DNA from: Amycolatopsis decaplanina DSM 44594 | GTDB taxonomy: Bacteria; Actinomycetota; Actinomycetes; Mycobacteriales; Pseudonocardiaceae | Reading direction: 5' to 3' | NCBI RefSeq assembly: GCF_000342005.1 | Contig: NZ_AOHO01000068.1 | Span: forward strand, 250,330-314,329 | DNA length: 64,000 bases | Shown here: piece after piece, positions 8,141 to 16,353 of the stretch | Layout of the letters: each line of letters begins with the position of its first letter | How positions within the stretch are numbered: the first letter of the stretch is position 1 | Made by a program: the position numbers and the translations under genes | Notes under the pieces: generated by a model | What the model was told of the DNA's origin: nothing | The model's database searches: none | Seen by the model: the letters and a program-made list of their open reading frames with translations, nothing else

Positions 8141-9061
8141 TCACCACCGCGTGTTCAGGGGACTGAGGATCTCGCCCAGGACGCGACGCGCGTCCACGGC
8201 TTCCTCGTCGGCGCGGCCTCTCGTCCGAGCGCAGGTGACCAGCGTCTTCCACAGCGCCCAACCGCGCCCTCGCGCCCACGTCGCGCTGTCGACCGAAAGT
8301 CGCTCGCGGAACGCCTCCCGGCCGTCGGCGGTCAGCAATGTCCAGGCGATGGCCATGTCGCAGGACGGGTCGCCGACGCCGCAGGTGCCGAAGTCGATGA
8401 CGGCCGCCAGTTCCCCGCCGTCCAGCAGCAGATTCCCCGGTGCGATGTCGCCGTGGAACCACCGGTCCGCACCGTCCCAAGGGGTGTGCAGCGCGGTCTT
8501 CCAGCTCTCGCGGGCCGAGCCGACGTCGATTTCGCCGTCCAATGCCGAGAGCGCGCGCTCGGCCAGTGTGTCGTAGGTGCGCAGGGTGGCTCCACGGAAC
8601 CAGTTGTGCTTACCCGGTTGGGGACCGTCGGCGGTATCGACGTTCCGCAACGCCGCGAGGAAACCGGACAGGTCGAGAGCGAACCGGACCGGGTCGGAAA
8701 TACGGTCCGCGCTCGCGGGCTCGCCGTCGAGCCACCGGTAGATCGACCACGGGAAGGGATAGCCCGCGCCGGGGCGCCCCTTCGCCAGCGGGACAGGAAC
8801 AGGAAGCGGGAGCCTGGGAGCCAGCACCGGAAGCCAATGCTGTTCCTTGTCCACCGCCAAGGCGTACTCGGCGGCGCTCGGCAGCCGCGCCACCATTGCG
8901 TCGCCGAGACGGAAAGTGAAGTTGTCCCAACCGGACCTGGCCACAGGCCGGACCGGAAGACCGGCCCACTCCGGGAACTGCTCGCCGACCAACCGGCGCA
9001 CCTGCGCCACGTCGACGGTGATCCGCCGCGGCATCGGACCGAGATCCGGCGTATTGCTCAA
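8141..9061 (-). CDS. Aminoglycoside phosphotransferase-like (APH) kinase
   Basis: A 306-aa APH-fold protein, expected to phosphorylate a small hydroxylated substrate with ATP. The C-terminal lobe has the APH catalytic loop HGDIAPGNLLL and metal site DFGTCGVGD, then PSCDMAIAW. The N-lobe has the nucleotide-binding strands (SGWDNFTFRLGDAMVARLP). Upstream in-frame starts exist, but TTG 9061 has AAGGAAG at good spacing and is preferred; ATG 9034 is the alternative. No cluster context points to a substrate, so it could be an antibiotic, sugar or macrolide kinase. It should not be called a resistance gene on sequence alone. It is monocistronic and downstream of the convergently placed family A element. 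Confidence 0.85.
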   Translation of the reverse strand: MSNTPDLGPMPRRITVDVAQVRRLVGEQFPEWAGLPVRPVARSGWDNFTFRLGDAMVARLPSAAEYALAVDKEQHWLPVLAPRLPLPVPVPLAKGRPGAGYPFPWSIYRWLDGEPASADRISDPVRFALDLSGFLAALRNVDTADGPQPGKHNWFRGATLRTYDTLAERALSALDGEIDVGSARESWKTALHTPWDGADRWFHGDIAPGNLLLDGGELAAVIDFGTCGVGDPSCDMAIAWTLLTADGREAFRERLSVDSATWARGRGWALWKTLVTCARTRGRADEEAVDARRVLGEILSPLNTRW

Positions 9062-9170
9062 GACGACTTCCTTGCTCGATGGGCTCCCCACCAAGTCTCG
9101 TCATGCCGTCCAGCGGATATTCGGCGGACTCCCGGGCCCGGCGGATCACGGTCGCCCACCTCGGCAGGCC

Positions 9171-9212
9171 CGGTCGCGCCGGCCGGGTCGCGACCCGGCC
9201 GGCGCGACCGGC
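9171..9212. terminator. 42-bp perfect palindrome, probable terminator
   Basis: A perfect loopless palindrome of 21-bp arms (centre 9191/9192, GGGTCG|CGACCC), about 70 bp beyond the stop of the minus-strand HAF-repeat gene and before the next minus-strand gene. Such GC-rich stems without U-tracts commonly end transcripts in actinomycetes. Confidence 0.6.
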
Positions 9213-9281
9213 TGCGTGTCGTCCGTGCACACCCGTGATCAGGCGGACGGCACGCTCATCGAACGGACTACAGGACAGCGC

Positions 9282-10439
9282 TTAGCCGAGTGTCCAGTAC
9301 ACCGCGTGGGACTTCCCGGCGGCGTTGGAGGCGACTCCGACGACGCGGCCGTTGTCGGTGATCCGGTATCCCTGGCCGCGGGTGCCGCCGGGCAGCGTGC
9401 CGAGCTGCCTGCGTTCCCCGTTCCGGAACCAGACCGTCGCCTGACTCCGGAAAGTGCCGGCCACGGTGCCCTGCGCGTTGACCGCTTCGGCGTCAGCGCC
9501 GAGACCGTCGTCGGGCAGGGCGGCGACGTGGCCGTCGAGGTCCCAGATCAGGGCCGATCGGCGAGGCGGGTTGAGGTACCCGGAACCGACGACGTAACCG
9601 GTGGGGCCGATCCCGTAGATCCAGACCGAATGGGGGCTGGGCCAGTCCATGGGATGGGTCACGCCGTCCCGATCCCACTTCGCCGGGACAGGGGGCCCGC
9701 TGCTGGTCTCACGCAGGACACCGGCGGCCACGCCGTCCTTGTTGATCCGGCCCGCCCCACTGCTCACGCCCTGCGGCGCCAGCTCGGTGATCGGCCCACC
9801 GTTCACCCACCGCACGGCCTGGTTCGCCGCGGAGCGGACGGCACTCCCGGCGATGATGGTGCCGTCGCCGGAGATGCCCTCGGTCATGCTCCAGGTTTCG
9901 CCGGGCAACGTGCCCAGGTCGGTGGCCGCGCCATCCGGGTCCCAGCGGAACCCGTGGAACTGGTTGTCCGGCGTCAGCCAGTTCCCGATGACGACGCCGG
10001 TGTCGCTGATCGCCCACGCGGTGGCGTTGTGATAGCCGGGCGGAAGCTGCAGCGAGGTCGCCTGGCCCGCGGCGTCCCAGCGAACCGGCACGGCCGTGGT
10101 CGCGGTCAACACGTAACCGGCGGACACCCCGTGACTGTTGATGTCGCGCACCTGCCCCTCGGTTCCGCCTGGCGTGGGCAGCGCCATGATCCGGCCGTCG
10201 GCGTCCCAGCGGACCGGATGGCTGCGTTTCGGGGTCGGGCCCACCAACGACAGCCCGACCATCTCCCCTGCCTCGTTGACCGCGAGGACCGTACTCTCGT
10301 CGTCCCCCGGCAACGTACCGAGATCCACCGGTCCCACCGGGATGGCCTGCGCGGTCCCCGTCACCGCGCCGGTGACCACGACAAGAGCAGCTACCAGCGA
10401 AAACACCCGTCTTCGCGCGACTGGCACACAATTCCTCAT
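9282..10439 (-). CDS. Secreted HAF-repeat beta-propeller-like protein
   Basis: Exported protein of 385 aa. The ATG at 10439 (GGGGAG upstream; a GTG one codon earlier is possible) is followed by a signal peptide: RNCVPVARRR, a hydrophobic run, and TAQA near residue 28. The mature part has six or seven HAF-type repeats with the signature DLGTLPG and a following NxxGxxVG strand (e.g. DLGTLPGDDESTVLAV near 32, QLGTLPGGTRGQGYRI near 345). HAF repeats form extracellular propeller-like domains of unknown role. No catalytic residues can be named. It is transcribed alone from a long 5' region rich in hairpins. Confidence 0.8.
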   Translation of the reverse strand: MRNCVPVARRRVFSLVAALVVVTGAVTGTAQAIPVGPVDLGTLPGDDESTVLAVNEAGEMVGLSLVGPTPKRSHPVRWDADGRIMALPTPGGTEGQVRDINSHGVSAGYVLTATTAVPVRWDAAGQATSLQLPPGYHNATAWAISDTGVVIGNWLTPDNQFHGFRWDPDGAATDLGTLPGETWSMTEGISGDGTIIAGSAVRSAANQAVRWVNGGPITELAPQGVSSGAGRINKDGVAAGVLRETSSGPPVPAKWDRDGVTHPMDWPSPHSVWIYGIGPTGYVVGSGYLNPPRRSALIWDLDGHVAALPDDGLGADAEAVNAQGTVAGTFRSQATVWFRNGERRQLGTLPGGTRGQGYRITDNGRVVGVASNAAGKSHAVYWTLG

Positions 10440-10891
10440 CACGATGACTCCCCAATCTCGATCCAGTGGTGTGCGATGTGCGGACCCCCGGTGCGACAGT
10501 AATGCACTCCCTTCACGAATGGCTTCCACGGCGATCGCTTTCCACACGAACAGCCGACTGGTTCCGTCTCGAGTTCGTTCCTCGTGACCGACGCGAATAT
10601 TGACAATCGAGCGTCCGCCTCGCCGAAAACCCAGCACATTCGTGACACAAGAAGGGCGGGGTACCCGGAAAACGTCGTCGGGAAATACAAAAGGCCGACA
10701 GCATGATTCCGGCCGGCGGCCCGTTCCCGAAGCGGTGAATCCGTACCGGAAATCGAGCACCGCCGCGACACGCCACGAGGAAACAAATTTTCGTCTGCCA
10801 GGCGCTTCATGTTGCGGAAACCTCTTTCGCAACATCGTGGAGGCAGGGGTGGGCGCGGGTGTCGGCCGCCGGGTTTGAGTGGCACCGGCTT

Positions 10892-10940
10892 GATCAACGG
10901 AGGATCGGGGACGTTGAGTGTCCCGGATCTTCCGTTGATC
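10892..10940. repeat. Hairpin, 21-bp stem and 7-nt loop
   Basis: Arms 10892-10912 and 10920-10940 pair with two mismatches around GTTGAGT. The tip reads GGGAC-GTTGAGT-GTCCC. Outer stem sequence (GATCAACGGA) differs from the neighbouring hairpin, while tip and loop are nearly the same. Confidence 0.75.
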
Positions 10941-10964
10941 ATGGCCCGGACGACGTCACCTCGC

Positions 10965-11011
10965 GTCTATGAAGGAATCGGGACGGTGAGTGTCCTAATT
11001 CCTTCATAGAC
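10965..11011. repeat. Hairpin, 20-bp stem and 7-nt loop
   Basis: Arms 10965-10984 and 10992-11011 pair with two mismatches around GGTGAGT. The tip GGGAC-GGTGAGT-GTCC matches the previous hairpin, but the outer stem (GTCTATGAAGGAAT) is unrelated, with both arms changed together. Confidence 0.75.
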
Positions 11012-11090
11012 GATCCCGATACCCGCTGGGATCGTCGCCCTCGCGCAGATCAGCAGCGAATAGCCGAATACCGCGACGTTCCAACCGTCC

Positions 11091-11146
11091 TTAACACTCA
11101 CGAGCCCTCGCCACCAGGACACGCCGCCCTTGCTTTACCCCTCAAT
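11091..11146. repeat. Family A half-element
   Basis: Only the right half of family A is present: AACCGTCCTTAACACTCACG, then CTCGCCACCAGGACACGCC, then CTTTACCCCTCAATA. The matching left arm is missing. It sits just past the end of the minus-strand indolepyruvate oxidoreductase gene. Confidence 0.7.
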
Positions 11147-11204
11147 AACACCCGGCCGGGGTCCTCGATCAGCTGCCGAAGTACGCGAACCTTCCCTGAA
11201 GCCG

Positions 11205-14200
11205 TCAGGTGCTCGCGCCGAGCGGGTCCGCCTGCACGAGGTCGGCGAGGAGCGCGGACTGTTCCCGGCGGTAGGCCTCGACGTTCGCCAGTTTGACGTC
11301 CTCGTAGCCGCGGACCAGGTCGGGCAGCTCGGCCAGCGCCAGGAGCCTGCCACGATCCGCGCCCTCGGTGCCGAAAGCGGCGAGGATCGTTTCCCGGTAC
11401 TGCCCGACGAGCTCCCGTTCCACCTTCCGGACCTGTGCCTTGCCGAACGGGTCCCAGCGGGTGCCGCGCAGTTTCCGCGCGGCGCGCAGCGCGACGAACA
11501 CCGGGCGGAACTTCGGGCCCAGCGCGATCTTCCGCTTCATCCCCAGCGCGCGGAGCACAGGCGGGTGCAGACGGTAGGCGTAGCGGCTGCCCACGCCGAA
11601 CTCCGCCTCGATCCCGGCGAGCACCGCGGGATCGAGGCAGAGCCGCGCGACCTCGTACTCGTCCTTGTAGGCCATCAGTTTGTGCAGGTTGCGCGCCACC
11701 GCTTCGGTGACGGCGGTCGAGTCCCCTTCCAGGACCCGGACGCGCTCGACGAACTCGGCGTACTCCCTTGCGTAGCGAACGTTTTGGTACTGGACGAGTT
11801 CAGGAACTCGGATGTCCAGCAGTCGCGCGAGTTCCGAACCCGGCTCGGCGTGCACGAGCGCGCGGGCGCGCAGCGCGGCCGCCGACGGTGCGGGGGCAGC
11901 GGCGACGGCGGGCGGGGCGACCGCCGCGTGCAGTCCGCCGGGATCGGCGACGAGTTGCCTGCCGCGCCGGAACGCCTGGAGGTTGCCCTCGACGGCGACC
12001 CCGTTGAGTTCGATCGCACGTTCCAGGCTGGCCGCGTCCAGCGGGATGGCGCCGGTCTGGTGAGCCGCGCCGAGCTGGAGGATGTTGGCGAACTGGTCGT
12101 CGTCGAACAGGGTTTCCGCCAGCGCCCGCGCGTCGAGTGCCACGGTCCGAGCCGTGCTGCCGGAGATCGCGCCCCGCACGGCCGCCGCGTCGGGGAAGGA
12201 CACGGTGGTGTCGACGACCATCCGGCCGGTCGGCACCTCGGTCGTGGAGACCACGGCCGTGGTCCTGCCGGGGTCCGCCACCGTCAGATGCGCCGGGTCC
12301 GCGCCGACGAGGACGTCACAGGCCAGGTAGAGATCGCATTCCCCGGCCGCGAGTTTCGGCGCCTGCGGTGTCGGCTCGGCGGTGATCTTCAGATCCGAGA
12401 CGACGGCACCGCCCTTCTGCGCGAGCCCGGTCTGGTCCAGCGTCCGGACCTGCTTGCCTTCGATCACGGCGGCCGTGGCGAGGATCTGCGCGACGGTGAC
12501 CACGCCGGTCCCGCCGACCCCGGTGATCCGCACGGTGAAGTCGGTACCCGCGGTCTGGGGCTCGGGCAGCTCGGACGCGGCGATCTCCCGGGCCTGGCGC
12601 CGGTGTTTGCGACCGGTGGGCACCACCGTCATGAACGAGGGGCAGTCCCCCGCCAGGCACGAGTAGTCCACGTTGCACGACGACTGATGGATCGCGGTCT
12701 TGCGGCCGAACTCGGTACTGACCGGCTGCACGGACAGGCAGTTCGACTTCTCCCCGCAGTCGCCGCATCCCTCGCACACCCGCTCGTTGATCACGACCTT
12801 GGCGGCCGGGGTGGCCAGTTTGCCGCGACGGCGTTTGCGGCGCTTCTCGGCGGCGCATTCCTGGTCGTGGATGAGCACCGTCACCCCGGGAACGCGGGCC
12901 AAGTCCTCTTGGGTGCTCAGCAGTTCGTCGCGGTGCCGGACCTCGACGCCGTCGGGCAGGCGGACGCCGCGGAACCGCTTCGGCTCATCACTGGTGATGA
13001 CCACCCTCGCGACGCCTTCGACCAGGAGCAACGACGCCAGTCGTTCCACCGGGAGCCCGCCGACAGCGTCTTGTCCGCCGGTCATCGCGACGGTCGCGTT
13101 GTAGAGGATCTTGTAGGTGATGTTCACCCCGGCGGCCACTGCCGCCCGCACCGCGAGGCTGCCGGAATGGGTGAACGTGCCGTCGCCGATGTTCTGCACG
13201 AAATGCGAGGCGTCGACGAACGGCTCCATCCCGAGCCACTGCGCGCCCTCGCCGCCCATCTGGGTCAGGCCGACCACGTCCCCGACCTGTTCCGGTTCCA
13301 TGAACAGCGCCATGGCGTGACAGCCGATGCCGCCGCCCACCACCGTGCCCTCCGGCACCTTGGTGGACGAGTTGTGCGGGCAGCCGGAACAGAAGTACGG
13401 CGTCCTGGTCAGCAACGGCACCGAGATGCGCTCACGGCGGCGGCGCTGCCGCCACGCGGTCACCGACGGGATCTCGTGGTGCTCGCTCAGCCGGGTGGCC
13501 AGCACCCTGGCGATGGCGTCCGGGTCGAGTTCGCCGAGTTCGGTGCACAGGGTGCGCCCGTCCGGGCCGGTCTTGCCGTACACGGCGGGCGCGCCGGCCG
13601 TGCCGTACAGCACCTCCTTGATCGCCGACTCGACGAAGGAGCGCTTCTCCTCCACCACGACGATCTCGGTCAGGCCGTCGGCGAACCGGCGGACGATCGA
13701 CGGTTCGAGCGGGTGGATGACACCGAGTTTGAGGATTCGGATCCCGTGCCGTGACAATGCGTCGGCGTCCAGGCCGAGCAGCCGCAGGGCCTGCATGAGG
13801 TCCAAATAGGACTTTCCGGCGGTGACGATGCCGAGGCGGTCCGAGGGTCCTTCCTGGACGATCCGGTTGATCCCGCTCGCACGCACGTATTCGACGGCCA
13901 GCGGCAGGCGTTCGGTGTACAGGCTGCGTTCGAGCGCCATCAACGTGGTGCCGAGCAGCCGGGAGCTGGGCTTGTGCCGGTACGCGGGCAGGGCGAGTTC
14001 CGGTGCCGTCCACCGCGGCCGGACGTGGGCGGTGCTCGCGGCGTCGGCCACGTTCGCCACGAGTTTCATCGACGACCACAGCCCACTCGCCCTGGACAGC
14101 TCGACCGCGTGCAGGCCGAAGTCCAGCACGTCCTGTGAGTCGGCCGGGAAGAACACCGGCATCGCCAGGTCGGCCAGCGCGAGTTCGGAGGCGCAGGGCA

Positions 14201-14654
14201 CCGAAGAGGACTTGGCGTTCGGATCGTCGCCGACCAGCGCCACCGCGCCGCCCGCCGGATCGGTACCCGCGAGGTTCGCGTGCCGCAGGGCGTCCGTCGC
14301 CCGGTCCAGACCGGGTGCCTTGCCGTACCAGAACCCGGTGACCCCACCGCGCGACGAACCGACCGACGCGGTGAGCTGACTACCCATGACCGCCGTCGCG
14401 GCCAGCTCCTCGTTCAAGCCGGGGCGGTGCACGACGTCGTGCTTCTCGAGCAGGACCGAGCGGCGTCCGAGCTCGAGGTCGTACCCCGCCAGCGGGGAAC
14501 CCTCGTAACCGGACACGAACACGGCGGGCGACGCCCCTGCGGCTCGGTCGTGCCGCACCCGGTCGAACAGCATCCGGACCAGGGCCTGGACCCCGCTGAG
14601 GTAGACGGTGCCGTCCTCCCGCAGATACCGGTCCTCCAACGTGAACTGCTCCAC
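11205..14654 (-). CDS. Fused indolepyruvate ferredoxin oxidoreductase
   Basis: Cytoplasmic 2-oxoacid oxidoreductase (1149 aa) that should oxidatively decarboxylate aryl or branched 2-oxo acids from amino-acid breakdown to acyl-CoA, passing electrons to ferredoxin. GTG 14654 is chosen for AAGGAGG 8 nt upstream. The N-terminal half is the TPP-dependent alpha-type subunit, including the metal/TPP region CSGCPHNSSTKVPEG and GGGIGCHAMALF. In the middle is a cysteine-rich segment (CEGCGDCGEKSNC, later SCNVDYSCLAGDC) for Fe-S clusters. The C-terminal half is the gamma/beta-type domain (GVGGTGVVTVAQIL). Archaeal enzymes split these parts; a fused form of this size is usual in actinobacteria. The divergent Lrp-type gene at 14817 is its probable amino-acid-responsive regulator. 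Confidence 0.9.
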   Translation of the reverse strand: MEQFTLEDRYLREDGTVYLSGVQALVRMLFDRVRHDRAAGASPAVFVSGYEGSPLAGYDLELGRRSVLLEKHDVVHRPGLNEELAATAVMGSQLTASVGSSRGGVTGFWYGKAPGLDRATDALRHANLAGTDPAGGAVALVGDDPNAKSSSVPCASELALADLAMPVFFPADSQDVLDFGLHAVELSRASGLWSSMKLVANVADAASTAHVRPRWTAPELALPAYRHKPSSRLLGTTLMALERSLYTERLPLAVEYVRASGINRIVQEGPSDRLGIVTAGKSYLDLMQALRLLGLDADALSRHGIRILKLGVIHPLEPSIVRRFADGLTEIVVVEEKRSFVESAIKEVLYGTAGAPAVYGKTGPDGRTLCTELGELDPDAIARVLATRLSEHHEIPSVTAWRQRRRRERISVPLLTRTPYFCSGCPHNSSTKVPEGTVVGGGIGCHAMALFMEPEQVGDVVGLTQMGGEGAQWLGMEPFVDASHFVQNIGDGTFTHSGSLAVRAAVAAGVNITYKILYNATVAMTGGQDAVGGLPVERLASLLLVEGVARVVITSDEPKRFRGVRLPDGVEVRHRDELLSTQEDLARVPGVTVLIHDQECAAEKRRKRRRGKLATPAAKVVINERVCEGCGDCGEKSNCLSVQPVSTEFGRKTAIHQSSCNVDYSCLAGDCPSFMTVVPTGRKHRRQAREIAASELPEPQTAGTDFTVRITGVGGTGVVTVAQILATAAVIEGKQVRTLDQTGLAQKGGAVVSDLKITAEPTPQAPKLAAGECDLYLACDVLVGADPAHLTVADPGRTTAVVSTTEVPTGRMVVDTTVSFPDAAAVRGAISGSTARTVALDARALAETLFDDDQFANILQLGAAHQTGAIPLDAASLERAIELNGVAVEGNLQAFRRGRQLVADPGGLHAAVAPPAVAAAPAPSAAALRARALVHAEPGSELARLLDIRVPELVQYQNVRYAREYAEFVERVRVLEGDSTAVTEAVARNLHKLMAYKDEYEVARLCLDPAVLAGIEAEFGVGSRYAYRLHPPVLRALGMKRKIALGPKFRPVFVALRAARKLRGTRWDPFGKAQVRKVERELVGQYRETILAAFGTEGADRGRLLALAELPDLVRGYEDVKLANVEAYRREQSALLADLVQADPLGAST

Positions 14655-14816
14655 CAGACCTGCCTCCTTCGGCACCCCCGTGCGACGTCACGACAGAAGA
14701 CCCGACCTCACGGGCCGCCGCAACAGGCAGCAGTCTATTGGTACCCGGCACGCAAAAAATCCGGCCCGTCTTCACCGATGGCCAATATCTGTTGCGTCTG
14801 CGTACCATCCTGACTC

Positions 14817-15287
14817 ATGGCGGACCAGCTCATCGACGAGACCGATCGCGAGATCCTCGAACTGCTGCGGGAGGACGCCCGGCGCACCCTGGGCGACATC
14901 GGTGCCCGCGTCACGCTGTCCACCGCGGCGGTCAAACGCCGTATCGACCGCATGCAGGAGAACGGCGTCATCGTCGGCTACACCGTCCAGATCGACCACG
15001 CCAAACTCGGCTGGGGCATCGAGGCGTTCACCGAACTGCGGTTCACCGGGACCACCAAGGTCGGCGAGATCGTCCGCACCACCACCCGGATGCCGGAGGC
15101 GCAGGCGGTGTTCACCATCGCGGGCGACCCCGACGCGCTCGTTTGGCTCCGGGTGCGGGACATGGGCCATCTGCAGCACACCATCGACGAGATCCGGCGG
15201 CATCACCAGGTGACGGGCACGAAGACGCTGATGGTGCTGGACTCCTGGACTCGGGGACAGCAGTGGCCCCATCCCGGCGACGTCTGA
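14817..15287 (+). CDS. Lrp/AsnC-family regulator
   Basis: DNA-binding regulator of 156 aa. The N-terminal winged helix (residues 8-55, with LGDIGARVTLSTAAVKRRID) is followed by the RAM/AsnC ligand-binding domain (70-150, ending in IDEIRRHHQVTGTKTLMVL). Lrp proteins sense amino acids, which fits its head-to-head position with the indolepyruvate oxidoreductase gene; the 162-bp gap should hold both promoters. The gene ends 10 bp before a family A palindrome shared with the convergent WYL gene. Confidence 0.9.
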   Translation: MADQLIDETDREILELLREDARRTLGDIGARVTLSTAAVKRRIDRMQENGVIVGYTVQIDHAKLGWGIEAFTELRFTGTTKVGEIVRTTTRMPEAQAVFTIAGDPDALVWLRVRDMGHLQHTIDEIRRHHQVTGTKTLMVLDSWTRGQQWPHPGDV

Positions 15288-15296
15288 GCCCTCGGC

Positions 15297-15342
15297 CTCG
15301 TGAGTGGTAAGGACGGTTCTAACCGTCCTTACCACTCACGAG
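15297..15342. repeat. Family A inner hairpin between convergent genes
   Basis: Perfect 22-bp arms (15297-15318, 15321-15342) with a 2-nt loop, between convergent genes, so it could act as a two-way terminator. Read on the minus strand it supplies codons LVSGKDG and the stop TAG of the WYL regulator. Confidence 0.85.
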
Positions 15343-16296
15343 AGGTGCGGCGCCCCGAAGCAGCCGCTGCCCGGTCCGCGTGAGGTAATCGCCGAATTCC
15401 GCCGGTTCCTCCACCGTGAACCCGATGTCGGTGAGCGTCAGGACGACGGCCAGCCACTCGAAGGAATCGACGTAGGCGACATAGCGGCAGCTGTGGTCAC
15501 CGAGGGGCTCGAAACTCCCGTCGATCCGGTGGAGACGGGCCGCGGCCTCATCCGCGCCGACGTCCAGGGTCAGCGTGATCCGGAGCGATTTCGGGCTGTG
15601 GAAGCGCTCTTGGAGGTGAGCCGCGACATCGTCGACGGGGAGCGCACGGGGCTCGAACGCCACCTCTGTCGTCTTCGGCGCGCCGATCCGGTCGAGGCGG
15701 AAGCTTCGCCAATCCCGCCTGCCGAGGTCCCAGGCGTAGAGATACCACCGCCTGCCGAGCTGGACGAGGCGCATCGGCTCGACCGTCCGTGACGACGAGC
15801 CGTCCTTCCCCGTGTACGCGAACTCGAGGCATCGGCGAGCCGCGATCGCCGCGGCGAGGACGTTCAGGACGTCCTGGGTGATCCGCGGCTGATCACCGCT
15901 CCCGAACTCGACCGCGGCGAGCATTTCATCGGTCCGACGTCGCAGTGCCGCCGGCAGGACACGCCGGAGTTTCGCCGCGGCGCGGTCGGCCGATTCGGCC
16001 GTCAGGTCCACGCCGGTCCCGCCCGCCGCGGCGAGACGCAGCCCGAGCACGGTGGCGATCGCCTCGTCGTGTTCCAGCATGAGCGGCGGCAGCGCGGTGC
16101 CGGCGACGAGCCGGTAGTTGCCTCCCGGGCCGCGGCTGCTCTCCACCGGATAGCCCAGGCCTCTGAGATGGTCGATGTCCCGGCGGAGGGTGCGGGGCGG
16201 GACTTCCATGGCGGTCGCGAGTTCGGCCGCGGGCCACGCCCTGCCCGACTGCAGGAGCGACAGCAGCCGCAGCATCCGTTCCCGTGGTGCCGTCAC
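15319..16296 (-). CDS. WYL-domain transcriptional regulator
   Basis: A 325-aa regulator. GTG 16296 follows GGGAGG and is preferred over upstream in-frame codons. The N-terminal helix-turn-helix (residues 5-60: PAAELATAMEVPPRTLRRDI) is of the HTH_11/DeoR-like type. The WYL core lies in the middle (residues 150-230, RRWYLYAWDLGRRDWRSFRL), with a C-terminal WCX-like extension. WYL regulators often respond to DNA damage or nucleic-acid ligands. The gene is divergent from a UvrA-like gene 57 bp away, so it plausibly controls that gene. The last seven residues (LVSGKDG) and the stop come from the palindromic repeat at 15297-15342; the original C-terminus was probably different. Confidence 0.88.
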   Translation of the reverse strand: MTAPRERMLRLLSLLQSGRAWPAAELATAMEVPPRTLRRDIDHLRGLGYPVESSRGPGGNYRLVAGTALPPLMLEHDEAIATVLGLRLAAAGGTGVDLTAESADRAAAKLRRVLPAALRRRTDEMLAAVEFGSGDQPRITQDVLNVLAAAIAARRCLEFAYTGKDGSSSRTVEPMRLVQLGRRWYLYAWDLGRRDWRSFRLDRIGAPKTTEVAFEPRALPVDDVAAHLQERFHSPKSLRITLTLDVGADEAAARLHRIDGSFEPLGDHSCRYVAYVDSFEWLAVVLTLTDIGFTVEEPAEFGDYLTRTGQRLLRGAAPLVSGKDG

Positions 16297-16353
16297 GCCA
16301 CCTCCCGATAATTGTGGCCGAGAACCGGCCACATCTCATCGTAGCCTCGGTTC

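Larger units (their letters stand above)
10440..11204. other. Non-coding region rich in hairpins
   Basis: 765 bp with no convincing gene; open frames here lack third-position bias and start signals. It should carry the HAF-gene promoter near 10450-10600 (none clearly recognised). It also contains a short hairpin at 10809-10835 (ATGTTGCG/CGCAACAT arms), two 7-nt-loop hairpins (10892-10940, 10965-11011) and half of a family A element (11091-11146). Confidence 0.6.

Noticed and set aside
8099-9238. 379-codon plus-strand frame opposite the phosphotransferase
   Set aside because: Arg-rich low-information product; the opposite strand has the APH motifs HGDIAPGN and DFG.
10513-10942. Minus-strand frames extending the HAF protein or separate genes upstream
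   Set aside because: No third-position bias or ribosome-binding site; the signal peptide starts at 10439.
15297-15342. Simple terminator as the full explanation of family A
   Set aside because: A terminator role is possible here between convergent genes, but other copies have outer TA-flanked arms, half-elements and a nested insert, which a terminator does not explain.
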